From assembly GCF_030247195.1 (NCBI RefSeq), contig NC_080672.1:304203115-304267114 (forward strand): a DNA stretch of 64,000 nucleotides, in the 5' to 3' direction. This document shows, in pieces, positions 46,140 through 56,997 of this stretch. Under the pieces are notes generated by a model. That model was not told the origin of the DNA and ran no database searches. It was given only the letters and a program-made list of their open reading frames with translations. Position 1 is the first letter of the stretch; every line of letters begins with the position of its first letter. The stretch comes from Topomyia yanbarensis. Taxonomy: Eukaryota; Arthropoda; Insecta; Diptera; Culicidae. Position numbers and translations under genes: made by a program.

Positions 46140-46915
46140 TATCATTCACCATCTCCCCGTTGAACGGTGCACAGGGTGAGGTGAGCACCAAGAGCAAAGT
46201 GGGGGCGTGCATCGCACGGACAGACGATCAAGAGCCGTGCTAAAAACTGAGATGAGATGAAAAACTCACCACGGCTCGAGTTGAAAGAGTAAATATAGAT
46301 CACCCCATATCGTCCGGTCGGTCCGTCGGGCGATCGGTTGATCGGGTCGCTCACTCGCTCAATCCGCTTGCTTGGTCCTCCTAGAGCGAGCGCAGTGCTG
46401 CTGTTTGTGTGCCAAAGAGGCGCAACAGAAACGGTACCTATAGATATGGCTGTTGGTAGGACACAGTGTACACCTTGAGTTGAACGGGAAAACGGACCGA
46501 CCGAATGACGACCACGACTACGACGACGACGACGGATGGCACACGACGCGATTCTGGGTGATGGCGGTGGTGGTAGTTCTGAGGTGCGTGAGATCAAGTG
46601 CGCTGCGGGAAAAGTCTGTATGGTTGAAGACGCCTCATGTACACAGGATGACGATGATTTTCTTTGCGGGATTCGGCCGTCTTTGCATCTTCGCCTATGT
46701 AGCAGCATCGCTAGACGAGACCGAGTTGGAAAAACCAACGCTGCCGAAACGGAAAGCGACAGCCATGGTGCGATACGAGAGAAAGAAAGAGAATGGTGAA
46801 GTGATGAAAATTGCTTACGATGTTTACCAGAAACGATGTGGCGTGTTTATGTGTTTGGGAACCTTACTCAAACTGACTGCACGGTTACCTTCGTCGAGGT
46901 GATCTTGATCGAATG
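46140..46915. other. GC-rich, CG-containing block, possible host promoter or first exon
   Basis: Sharp rise in GC with GACGACGACGACGG runs, GGTCGGTCCGTCGGGCGATC and overlapping open frames on both strands (149 codons plus, 198 codons minus). Neither protein has recognisable domains. On the minus strand CCGTGG|GTGAGT at 46270/46269 is a strong donor. Together this suggests a leader exon of a minus-strand host gene, but coding sense is undetermined. Confidence 0.3.
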
Positions 46916-47984
46916 CAATCAATGTGGGTAGGGAAATCCTCCACTCGAACGTGTCACAGGAGAGTGCACGGCCATGCAGTGATTTTCCATTTGATGCTGC
47001 TGGAGGGACGACTGTGATGGTGACATTATGTATGTTGTATGGAATAGGAGCAACTTTGTGTGATTGATGTTAGTAACTCAGAAGATTCACCCTCTCTTTC
47101 AGTTGGAAAACTGTCATATTTTTGTTCCCTATACACAAGAGGCATAGCTCGATTTGCGGCATCTAGTTGGTATAGTTTATAATAGTTAACATCCATAAGC
47201 GTTTTAACGTAGAACGACGTTTTAGTATTCGATATGGGGGTACACTAGGGTGGTAATTATTTTTACGTTATTGGAATTTTATCCATCACTGGTCAAAAAA
47301 TGAATCAAGGTATAAAAAACAAATTTGGGCGAAATTTGAGCGTTATTTGACAATTTTAGCACATACCCCAAAAGCGATTTAAGTTATGTGAACTGTTTGA
47401 ATTTAATGTCTAACTGACGCCAATTTGGTGTTAGTTTGGACATACCATACATAGATACATAGCAGGTTGGTGTCAGTTACTGATGAGTGGAACATGAAAA
47501 TTTCATATCCAACTTCTTTAAGCCTCTAATGCCCAAATTTTTGTTTAGCTTGAAAAAACTTCTGTAGATAGTGTTCGTGATTAGAAAGAAGAACATAATA
47601 TTGATCTTGTAAGTAATGGGTTTTGGTTTAAACCTTAAAATATGTCAGGCGCCTAGAGGCGGTGTTGGGCTTATAAGGATGAAGAACCTTTTTCTCCTTC
47701 TTAATTTGATATTAGCGAGTATAGATGGTTGCTTATATTTTACGTTACATTAGAACGTAAATTTCATAAACTGTATGGAGTATTTTAGCTAGCTCAATTT
47801 GTTGAATTGTAGACTTCCTATTTCTAACTAATTTGCATCAGAGATTAACGATGAAAATTTCAGATAGTTTTTTAGCTTTTCTTCCAGTTTTGCGTCACTG
47901 TGCTTTGATCGTTTGGCTGTATTTATCATTCAAGATGACGATATGTCGGGAAATAAGCGATCAAATGCAAATAAAATTAGTTTT
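46916..47984. other. no recognised feature
   Basis: Contains scraps resembling family C at about 47400-47500 (GGTGTCAGTTACTGATGAG). Otherwise nothing. Confidence 0.4.
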
Positions 47985-48232
47985 GCCATTTTCCTATAGA
48001 AAGGCTATGCAATCACTTTAAAAATCGACTTTTTAATCGAGGCTCGGAGGGTTGAGTCTCTAATATCATTCGACTCAGTTTGTCGAGTTCGGTAACTATT
48101 TGTGTGTGTGCGTATGTGTGTGTATGCATGTATGTGATCAAAAATATGCACATCGGTTACTCAGAAATTTAAAGAATTGAATTTCATTGAAATCCGACTT
48201 CCAGTTCCGGAGTTACGGGTTGAAGATAGAGA
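47985..48232 (+). repeat. dispersed repeat family A, copy 4 (5' part)
   Basis: TTTTCCTATAGAAAGGCTAT start, ATCGAGGCTCGGAGGG block, TGTG/TATG microsatellite and CCGGAGTTACGGGTTGAAGA module. Confidence 0.8.
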
Positions 48233-48235
48233 TGA

Positions 48236-48490
48236 TCGAGTTTCAATTTTTTCTAACCCGAACCCGAACGGATGGAAAATTGAAAAACACGAACCCGACC
48301 CGAGCCCGAAATATTAAAATTTGAAAAACCGGAACCCGACTCGAACATAAACATTTTAAAATTGCAACACCCGAGCCCGACCCGAACTCGGAAATGAAAA
48401 TTTTGTAAAACCCGAGACGGACCCGAACCCGATAATTTCAAAATTTAAAAACCCGAACCAGAAAATTTATAATTCGAGAAACCCGATCTG
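48236..48490. repeat. CCCGAA-rich minisatellite element, copy 2
   Basis: Begins GAGATGATCGAGTTTC, then CCCGAACCCGA words separated by AATTTTAAAATT-like spacers at a period of about 41. Confidence 0.75.
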
Positions 48491-48574
48491 AACCTTGTTA
48501 ATACGGAGAATCAACCAAAGATCCCAAAGATTTTTAAATTTAGGCACCCGAGCTGGATCCAACGCTCATCCATA

Positions 48575-48802
48575 AGAATCATCCAAAATCACTATAGAAA
48601 TACTCGAACCTGAAGTAGCATAATACATGTCCAGTTATATCTGCCTATGGCAAAACGAATTACTGGCGAGAGAAATTGGCATTTATATTCACTATTATTA
48701 AACGTCGCATTTGTAATGTTCTAAGAAACTTAAAAGTCGTCGCTATCCTAACCGGAAAGTAAGATAAATCGGCGATAAACGCATGGGGAAACAAGAGGCA
48801 TA
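48575..48802 (+). repeat. dispersed repeat family B, copy 3 (interrupted)
   Basis: Matches 42285-42500; resumes after the retroposon at 50057 for about 50 bases. Confidence 0.75.
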
Positions 48803-50043
48803 TCAGTCTATCTTCTGACCTCGCACAAAGCAGAAGCAAAAAAATCGCTACGCTTTAGCAGGCTATAGGCACTAGTGAATCAAGTCAGCTTTTGTTATAT
48901 ATCAGTGCACAAACAAATTGTGTCGTTGCCCCCACCTACGGAGTGAAATGAGTTTGTCAAATGAAACAAAGATTCCCGTACTACGGGATAACACGATTTC
49001 GATCGACTTTAATAAAACTCGTGTTAGTCCCACAGTTCAGGAAGTGGAACAGTTAGTTAATGTTAAAATGGAGCTTAATCTCGCTGAAATTACGTACATT
49101 CAGCTACACCACGTAAAAAACTGTGTTTTGATCACGTTTAGAAGCTTAGCACAGGAAGAAAACTTCATTGCATAAAACAACAGGTCGAATTTAATAACAC
49201 CAGATTCAAGATCCCCGTGCATATGGAAAACGACATGGTGGACGTGCGTATTCATGATTTGGCCCCGCGCACTGGGGATGATTACATCAAATGAATAATG
49301 TCGCAAAATGGAGAAGTAGAATCTATTAATAATGACACTTGGAGAATTTTTTTCACCGGCATTCCCAATGGCGTTCGTGTTGTGAGAATGCGTGTGACTA
49401 AACCAATACCTTCTTACATGACTATCGAATGCAAATCACCGAAGGATGGCGTGACCTATAAGCAAACAACACTTATCACATATCCTGGGCAGACCCCAAC
49501 AGGCCAATTCTGTAACCATACAGCTCACTATGGAAAATCATGCGCCGAAGCAACTAGTCAGAACTCATCTACTACAGCCAACTCTAACAACCAGCCACCG
49601 ACACCTTCAGATAAACCAAAAACAACGATCCAATTAACCAATAATGCAGGTACAACGATCACGACAATCGCTCCTAAACCAACAACCAGCACTGCCAGAA
49701 AAGAAGTAAATTCCGATGAAGACGGATTTACAATAGCGACCCGTAAAAACAAGAAACATATAAGAACCTCTGATCGTGAACAGCAAGAAAGCAGTACCGA
49801 TGATGACATGGACGGGAACGATAACGCGAGAGAAGGCAGACTGAATGACCCCCAAGCGGCTTCACCGCCAAGGAAAAGGATCTCAACACGCAGCAGCAAA
49901 CTGCGTCAACAAGATCTGGCAGACTGACAATCTTATAAGCTTTTTTTTTATTTCTACTTATTGTAAAAAAAATAAAAGACCCACGGCTCAGTTGTGCTAA
50001 CGCATTGAGCCTTTTCAAATAAATCATAAGATTTAAAAAAAAC
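48803..50043 (+). mobile_element. ORF1-only non-LTR retroposon, complete insertion
   Basis: Perfect 13-bp target duplication AACAAGAGGCATA at 48790-48802 and 50044-50056; the host repeat's uninterrupted copy at 42.49 kb shows the empty site. The 1241-bp insert has a 145-base leader, one ORF1 reading frame, a short 3' UTR with AATAAA words and an A-rich end. There is no endonuclease or reverse transcriptase, so it must have moved with enzymes supplied in trans. Confidence 0.88.
48948..49927 (+). pseudogene. retrotransposon ORF1 protein, nucleic-acid binding (one frameshift, one stop)
   Basis: Likely an RNA-binding protein of the retroposition particle. N-terminal half begins MSLSNETKIPVLRDNTISI and includes VKNCVLITFRSLAQEENF. 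The frame changes at about 49170, and an in-frame TGA at 49292-49294 (after DDYIK) follows. The rest stays open to 49927 with FFTGIPNGVRVVRMRVTKP, a zinc-knuckle-like GQFCNHTAHYGKSC (first cysteine replaced by glycine), then a Ser/Thr/Asn-rich and basic tail. Similar ORF1 layouts accompany Jockey/CR1-group ORF2s; the decayed ORF2 at 50980-53650 could be a related family, not shown. Confidence 0.75.
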
Positions 50044-50056
50044 AACAAGAGGCATA

Positions 50057-50470
50057 ATGATGACAGATTCAAACAACCTTGCCCATCGTTCGTAACCAAA
50101 ATTTTTAATTTTGACGTAGGACTTTGTTTTCTTTGTTTTCGACATGGGGTGCACTTTGCAAATTCTACAAAAAATTGTATGTAACGAAAAGTGGTCCAAT
50201 TTTAAACGCATATAATTCAGCCATCTCACGATAAATTTTCAATTTTTTTGCGCATATCGCCCAGAAATACTTCTAAGAATAGATTCCAATAGATAAACCC
50301 AAAGATTATTGATATCATGGCATTAAAAATTTAAATAATGTACAACTTAGTCAAAATTTCGCGCATTTACACACAGAAGATAGCGCTTCCCGACCCGACA
50401 GATTCGTGTACCTAGCGCGCTACGCTTCTGTGAATTACGTCATCATCGACTATTTAAGGAACGGATTTAG
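50057..50470. other. end of family B copy 3, then unassigned
   Basis: 50057-50105 continues family B. The remainder has no recognised feature. Confidence 0.4.
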
Positions 50471-50594
50471 CCGGACAAGCTCAGTTGCCTGTTGAACGGC
50501 AGGCAGCCAGTGTAGCTGAGTTAGAAGTCCGTTGCACTGGCTGTGGAGGTATGCTGCCCAGATCCGTCCAACACGCGACGAAGCTTGTCCGTTC
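50471..50594. repeat. GC-rich inverted repeat
   Basis: CGGACAAGCT at the left and AGCTTGTCCG at the right enclose GCCAGTG...CACTGGC. Small foldback structure of unknown origin. Confidence 0.5.
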
Positions 50595-50741
50595 AAACAC
50601 TATGCTTTCTTTTGTGTTGTGCTTGTTTCCAGCACACTTTTATGTATAGTCTCGAACACAATTATTCGTACACAAAATCGCTTGTACATTCGAGCTCCAT
50701 TTGCAAACATGGTTAACATATGGCGATTTCGCTTGAACCTG

Positions 50742-50826
50742 AAACTGAGTCAGGTTCTAACCCCAACGGCTGTCAGTTCATACATTTTGACAGCAGTTGG
50801 GGTTAGGAACTGACTCCAGTTTCGCC
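50742..50826. mobile_element. palindromic MITE-like hairpin
   Basis: Arms CTGAAACTGAGTCAGGTTCT / GGAACTGACTCCAGTTTC with AACCCCAACNGCTGTCA between, around a short loop. About 37 bp arms. Confidence 0.7.
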
Positions 50827-50842
50827 TCAAACAAAAACCACA

Positions 50843-50930
50843 ATAGTGTCGTGATATTAGTTGTCTCTTTCGCTCTATTCGTCATCATCAACGTCGACTC
50901 ATTTTGCTTTGTGCGCTTGGGTTCAATGTT
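50843..50930. repeat. repeat shared with 56220-56312
   Basis: GTGTCGTGATATTAGTTGTC, TCTTTCGCTCTA and TGCGCTTGGGTTCAATGTTT recur with few changes at 56220-56312. Confidence 0.65.
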
Positions 50931-50979
50931 TGATGCGTATTCAGAGACGACCGAAATCTTCACGAATCTCAAAAGAAGT

Positions 50980-53649
50980 CTGGCGGGGGAGTTCTTGTGG
51001 GTGTTTCGGCTCAATTTAATTCAGAAATTCTATTCACAGTGAAGTTTAAGGAATTTGAACATGTGTGGGTTAAATCAAACATTGCCGGCGAAATGCATGT
51101 TTTTGCCTCTGTATATTTCCCACCAGAGCATGCTAATATAACATCGTACGAAGCTTTTCTCCAAATTGCTGAACAAATTTTATCTGAACTCCCAGCCGAG
51201 GTTAAAGTTCACATTTACGGAGACTTTAACCAACGCAACGCAGATTTTATTCCGGACTCTGAAAACGATCATATTTTAATCCCAGTCGTGGGAGAAAACG
51301 AAACATTGCAGTATATTTTCGACAAAACTGCTAGCATAGGACTAAATCAAATAAATCACGTAAAAAATCGACAGAATTGCTATCTTGATCTTTTATTTAC
51401 AAACATTCAAGAAGACTTCTGTGTATCTGAATCTCTAACTCCTTTGTGGAAAAATGAAGCATTTCATAGTGCTATTCAATTCTCCTTATTCATCCATGAA
51501 ATTAAAAAACTTTGAGGAAGTCTTTGAATACCATAAAGCCAATTATGACAATATCAGGCGGAAGCTAAGTAGTGTCGACTGGCAAAATACCCTTAGAAGT
51601 GAAGGAAATATTGTAACCGCTGTGGACGTATTTTACAAAATTATTTTCAAGATAATTCATGAAGAGGTGCCTATTAAGAAAAAAAGACGACACGGCAACT
51701 CGAAGTATCCCGTTTGGTATAATAGACAAAATAAGAGTGTGAAAAATAGGAAGCAAAAAGCCCATAAGCTATATAAGAAAAACCAAAATAATGAACACTT
51801 GGAAAAATATTTCGACATTTGCGATAAACTAAATATGGCCATAGATTCTGCACTTGCGGATTATAACTCAAAAACGGAACAGCAGATCAAATCTTGTCCA
51901 AAGAATTTTTTCAACTACGTCAAAACTAAATTAAAATCAGACAATTTCCCATCAACAATGCACTTGGATGACAACGTACGTGATAGCTCGGAAGAAATCT
52001 GCAACCTATTTGCAACCTTCCACGAAATATATACGACTTTTTCTGAACAAGACCGTGATCGCGAATACTTCGCTTTTCTTCCCGATTTTCCTTTGGATAT
52101 TAGTGTCAATCATGTCATAGTGGAAGATATTTTTAATTCTCTAAAACATTTAGATGTATCAAAAGGTTCTGGCCCTGATGGAATTCCACCATTATTTATG
52201 AAAAACCTAGCAACCGAGTTAACTGCCCCATTGTTCTGGCTGTTTAATATGTCTTTGCAATCTGGACAGTTCCCTAAAATATGGAAAAAATCTTTTTTAG
52301 TACCTATATATAAATCTGGCAAAAAATCTGACGTACGTAATTATCATGGGATAGCCATAATTTCCTGTATTCCGAAACTTTTCGAATCAATCATTAACGA
52401 AAAAAATATTTCTTCAAATAAAAAACAGAATTTCCAACCTCCAGCATGGCTTCTTCAAAGGTCGTTCGACCTCAACAAACTTACTAGAATTTATTAATTA
52501 TACATTGATTGCAATGGATAATGGAAACTACGTGGAGGCACTTTATACAGACTTTAGTAAAGCATTTGATCGCATTGACATCCCAATGTTACTTTATAAA
52601 TTGACAAAGAACGGTATTGAGCCTGGGCTACTTACATGGTTAGAATAATATCTCTCCGAACGTCAGCAAATAATTAAATTTAAAGGAAAGCAATCTAATC
52701 CAATTAAAGTCACCTCAGGATTTCCACAAGGCTCTCATTTAGGTCCTCTATTGTTTATTTTATACGTGAACGATATCTCCTTCATTTTCAAAAAACTGAA
52801 AATACTAATTTATGCGGACGATATGAAACTTTATTTGGAGATAAGAAACGCCGAGGATATTAATACATTTCAAAACGAAATACAAATTTTCCACATGTGG
52901 TGTCAAAAAAGCCTCTTACAACTGAACGTGAAAAAGTGTAATTCAATAACCTTTAGTCGAAAGCGACAAACACCGAATGTTGAGATTACCTTAGGAAATC
53001 AGACTGTAGTAAAATGTGAAAGAATTAGGGATTTAGGAGTTATATTAGATTCAAAGTTGAATTTTATTGATCATTATAACACAATTATACACAATTAAAA
53101 GCTAACAACATGCTCAGTTTTATAAAACGCTTTAGCTATCATTTTGAAGATCCTTATACAATAAAAACATTATATATTGCATATGTTAGGTCGATATTGG
53201 AATATTGCAGTATTATTTGGTGCCCTTTTTCAAGCAGACATGAAGAACGAATAGAATCGGTACAAAAACAGTTTTTATTATTTGCCTTTCGTAAATTAGG
53301 ATGGACAGCATTCCCTCTGCCATCTTATGAAGCACGCTGCTTGCTTATCAGTATTCAAATATTAAAGGAGCGTCGCGAATTCGCAATGCTCTCATTCATT
53401 AATAATATCGTTTCGCATCGTATCGATTCAGCTGAAATTTTATCCAAATCGAACTTTTATGCACCTTCACGACAGCTACGAAATCGAAGTATATTTTCAA
53501 TAACTCCTTTTCGCACAAACTATGCAAAATATAGCCCCATAAATCGAATGATGTCTATTTATAATCACTATTGCGACTCAATTGATTTTACAATGTCTAA
53601 AGTAAAACTAAAACAATATTTTTTACACAAAAGAAATTCTAACGCGTAA
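50980..53649 (+). pseudogene. non-LTR retrotransposon ORF2 (APE endonuclease and RT), Jockey/CR1-type
   Basis: Target-site nicking and reverse transcription. Endonuclease: GGVLVGVSAQF, VYFPPEH, IYGDFNQRNADF (about 51217), NEAFHSAIQFSLF. EN-RT linker: NFFNYVKTKLKSDNFPS, EEICNLFATF. RT: GSGPDGIPPLFMKNLA, FPKIWKKSFLVPIYKSG, YTDFSKAFDRIDI, TSGFPQGSHLGPLLFILYVN, LIYADDMKLYL (intact YADD, about 52810), IRDLGVILDSKLNF. C-terminal: YVRSILEYCSIIWCP, typical of the clade, ending at 53649. Defects: frameshift at about 51470-51500, frameshift at about 52430, stop TAA at 52646-52648, frameshift at about 53090. The N-terminus of EN is missing, so it is 5'-truncated. Confidence 0.88.
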
Positions 53650-53961
53650 GAGGATGATTCTGTAAAAGCCGAAATTGCTTCATTTATACTAAATTCACGA
53701 AATATATGATTTATACTTAAAAATTAGTATTAGCTTTTGATGATGTATGATTAAATCTACGAATCTAGATTTGATGCAAGCCTCTACCACATACAAATTT
53801 GTATTTGCCTCTACTATTGTTCAGACGACGCTTTGTATGTATCGAGCTCTAATCCTCACGTGCTAGTTCAGGAAGTGAGCAGCCTACTGCGAAGATGGCG
53901 GGAATGCTGCTAAAAAAATCAACGATAGAAGCATAGCGAATGTGTATGTAGGTATATCTAA
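53650..53961. other. 3' UTR of the preceding element and unassigned sequence
   Basis: No terminal poly(A) or duplication located. Nothing else recognised. Confidence 0.4.
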
Positions 53962-53969
53962 TTTGTTAG

Positions 53970-54196
53970 CAGGGTTACCATATTCACAGATTTTTTTCAC
54001 AATTTTTTGTCACAGATTCTTTTTCACAGATGGCAGTTTTTTAGCATTTTGATGAAAATTTCACAGATTTTTAGAAATATTTTAATTTTTACAGAAATTT
54101 TCGGAAATTTTTCGCGGATTTTTTTCCTATTTCAGTTATCACAGTTGGTAAAAAGATATTTTTGACCGAAACACAGATTTCAATGTGGCATCCCTG
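53970..54196. mobile_element. hAT-type MITE copy 2, 8-bp target duplication
   Basis: CAGGGTTACCATATTCACAG start, AATGTGGCATCCCTG end, TTTGTTAG on both sides (53962-53969, 54197-54204). Same family as 15034-15300. Confidence 0.92.
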
Positions 54197-54204
54197 TTTG
54201 TTAG

Positions 54205-54710
54205 CGGTTCCATGAGTAACCTGCATGATAGCAATCTGTGCTTTCGTTACGCAAAAACGAAAACTTTCCTAGCAACAAATTTAAGCGTATCGATGGAAAG
54301 CACAACGAAAGTTTATTATTTAGTTTCGATCAGTTCACTGATTCATTTCCACTTCACGTGATTCATTTCCATTCAGCCTATCCTATTTTGATTCTGCTAA
54401 TAGGTACATACTAACAAGCCTATTTGATGAATGAATACACTGCCACTCAAAAAACCGTTGCAAAAGCACATCTAAGTGCATATATAAAATTGTTATCGAT
54501 TCTTGCAATTTTATAGTTTCGATATATGATTAGGACCACTGCATTCGCTTCATTTGTATTTGATTTAGTTTAATTCGGATCGGATCACCTACTACAAATG
54601 AAATGACCTGATAACCAAGAAGGTTTGGTTCAATATGCAACATTCGATATTGATTGGTTGTGCTTTAACTATATGTAAGAAATATGTTTGATTTATTATT
54701 ACTTTACATG
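54205..54710. other. no recognised feature
   Basis: AT-rich; nothing recognised. Confidence 0.45.
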
Positions 54711-54794
54711 TACTAAGAAAATAAATATTTTACATTAAGTAGTATAGTACTACGTCCACAGTTCATGCAACCCCATAGGGCTGCCCCTTTTAGT
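54711..54794. repeat. 84-bp direct repeat, copy 1
   Basis: TACTAAGAAAATAAATATTT through GCAACCCCATAGGGCTGCCC, nearly identical to 56909-56992. Confidence 0.9.
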
Positions 54795-54799
54795 TTTTT

Positions 54800-55310
54800 T
54801 TATCGAAAACTATTCCTACAAGAGTAGTTTTGTAAAATTTATTACATGTATTAAATAAGGCACTGTCAATTGGCAAATCGTATTCGATAGTTTAAACGAC
54901 GCCACCCGCGTTACTGATTGACACGGTCGAACTTAAACTTGTGTCGAAGGGTGTCATTTAAGATTCTCTGACGCGTTATTGATGTCACATCATTTGCTAG
55001 TATGGTATGCGCGCCAGTAGAGATATTTAGACATCTCCAATGGAGTTCTCATGGCTTGAACAATATTTTTACGATAAATTCATTAAAATAGTGGAAATTC
55101 ATGTATTTTCATGAAAGAATCCGGATCATGCAACGACCTAGCCCAGGGACGATCTGACAGAAAATGCTTGTTTCATATATGTACCACTGAATTGATAGTG
55201 GCGTTACCATATGAGTGCCATCGGTGATAGATTGTCTCTACTTCCCGCAGATTTCTACTTGCTTGAACCAATATATTTGCCACCAAAATTTACTTTGACT
55301 TGGTTTATTG
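54800..55310 (+). repeat. dispersed repeat family B, copy 2
   Basis: Right part of the family: GAAAACTATTCCTACAAGAG, GTCGAAGGGTGTCATTTAAG, GGTATGCGCGCC, GATAGTGGCGTTACCATATG; about 80 percent similar to 42530-43030 by eye. Confidence 0.8.
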
Positions 55311-56218
55311 ATTATCATGAAAAATAAATCACATGGAGATTTTAGACACGAAACACTTATTGTTAAATGCTCTCTCATGAGTACTCGTTTAAAAAATAAA
55401 ATTATTCGGGCAGTTTGCGAATTTGAAGAGAAGAAATTTCAAACATGATTAATCTCCGGAAGTCGCGCAAATGGTCCACTGAACGAGAATCCGCTGGTGC
55501 GTTAAGACGATTTCCCTAGATGTTCAGAGCAGCGTGCACTCAGTGCACTAGCGCGATTTCCGTAAGGTTAAAAAATACAGTAGTTGAGCATCAGAAAATT
55601 AACGAATTCTAGCGATTTAAAGATTAAATTTAATTCGGTTATATGTGCCATCCATTCATATCACGAAGTAAAGTACAGTAAATAAAATTAATACACACAA
55701 AATTTGTCCAGTTTTAGAAGCCGAGGCCACCTTTCCGGAACTGATCGTAGTTCTGGATATGTTGTTGGGAATACGGGGGTTATCCCCCTTTCCGAAAAGC
55801 AAAAAAACTGTCATAACGGTCTTCAAACGAGTCTTGCGACGCACAATTTTTTATGATTTTGTAAAACAAACGCACTGACCAACATTTTGAGAGTTTTTGG
55901 TAGAATGGGCTACGACCTGGGGTATTTCGGGGACCTTTTTTCTCCGGCTAAGAGGACACTTTTCGACTGATTATAAAACCCGTCTAGCGGGGTATCAAAC
56001 TTCATAATTTTTCAAAACAAGTGCACTGGATTTTAAGAGTTTTTGGTCAAATTGGCCTTTAGGCCAATAGTGTTGCATAACGCAGGGCTGTTTTTGGAAC
56101 AAAAGGTGTTATCATTCAGCCCTTCGCTATGCAAAATCACGATATTATGACAGATGGGCTAAGCGCGACCGTTCCTTTCAATCGGGAAAGGCCGTGTGGA
56201 ATTTTGTTGAAATGCGCT
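55311..56218. other. unassigned; diverged tandem duplication at 55840-56060
   Basis: 'ttatgattttgtaaaacaa..gcactga..agagtttttggt' at about 55850 recurs at about 56000 ('cataatttttcaaaacaagtgcactggatttt'), a period of about 150. No gene. Confidence 0.4.
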
Positions 56219-56219
56219 A

Positions 56220-56312
56220 ATAGTGTCGTGGTGGTACTAGTTGTCTCTTTCGCTCTACCCATCATCATCAGCGTTGACTCATTTTGCATTGTTTGCGCTT
56301 GGGTTCAATGTT
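56220..56312. repeat. repeat shared with 50843-50930
   Basis: GTGTCGTGGTGGTACTAGTT, TCTTTCGCTCTACCC and GCGCTTGGGTTCAATGTTTT. Confidence 0.65.
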
Positions 56313-56908
56313 TTGGGCGAATGTGTTGGTAGGTAGGGGAACTGGCGGTAAAATGAACACGTTAAGCAAAGTCATTATTTTCTAATTAATAAGTGAATGA
56401 GATATTACAATCACCTTATATGTTTCTTGTTAGACATGTTTTGTACATATCTGGTAAAAATACTTCGTCATAAACATATTTTTTCAAACATGATTCTTGA
56501 TTTCTAAACATGTCCAAAAATGAGACATGTTTATAGCGAGTGGGTAAAATGAACATGTGGCGGTGGTAGAATGAACAGTTTCTGGTGACCTGCAAAGCAT
56601 GACCTGGACAGCATTTTCCGATCAATGCTAATATCCCAACAAATCATGAGCTTTGCATACACACAGGGCATTTTGCAGAAAAAAAAATGTCACGGAAGAA
56701 TTGAACTTTCATGACGTAATATTAACCATTTTACAATCCTGTGGCATCGAAACACATCTACAAACTTGGGGTTATCCATGGGTGTTTGAACTTTTAGGAT
56801 CTATTTGAGAGCAACTAGAAAGTTTGGTCTATACATGAGATGTGAATATATTGTCTAAAATTTGATTTTTTTTTTCACCGGTCCGGGTGTTTTCTCCCAC
56901 ACACTATG
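56313..56908. other. no recognised feature
   Basis: 'gtaaaatgaaca' words recur at 56350 and 56544; otherwise nothing. Confidence 0.4.
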
Positions 56909-56997
56909 TACTAAGAAAATAAATATTTTACATTAAGTAGTATAGTCCTACGTCTACAGTTAGTGCAACCCCATAGGGCTGCCCCTTGTAGTTTTTA
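56909..56997. repeat. 84-bp direct repeat, copy 2
   Basis: Second copy of the sequence at 54711-54794, same orientation, 2.2 kb away. Confidence 0.9.

Noticed and set aside
46142..46738. 198-codon minus-strand frame as a gene
   Set aside because: High GC makes long frames likely, the opposite strand is equally open, and no domain is visible. Kept only as a possible leader exon region.
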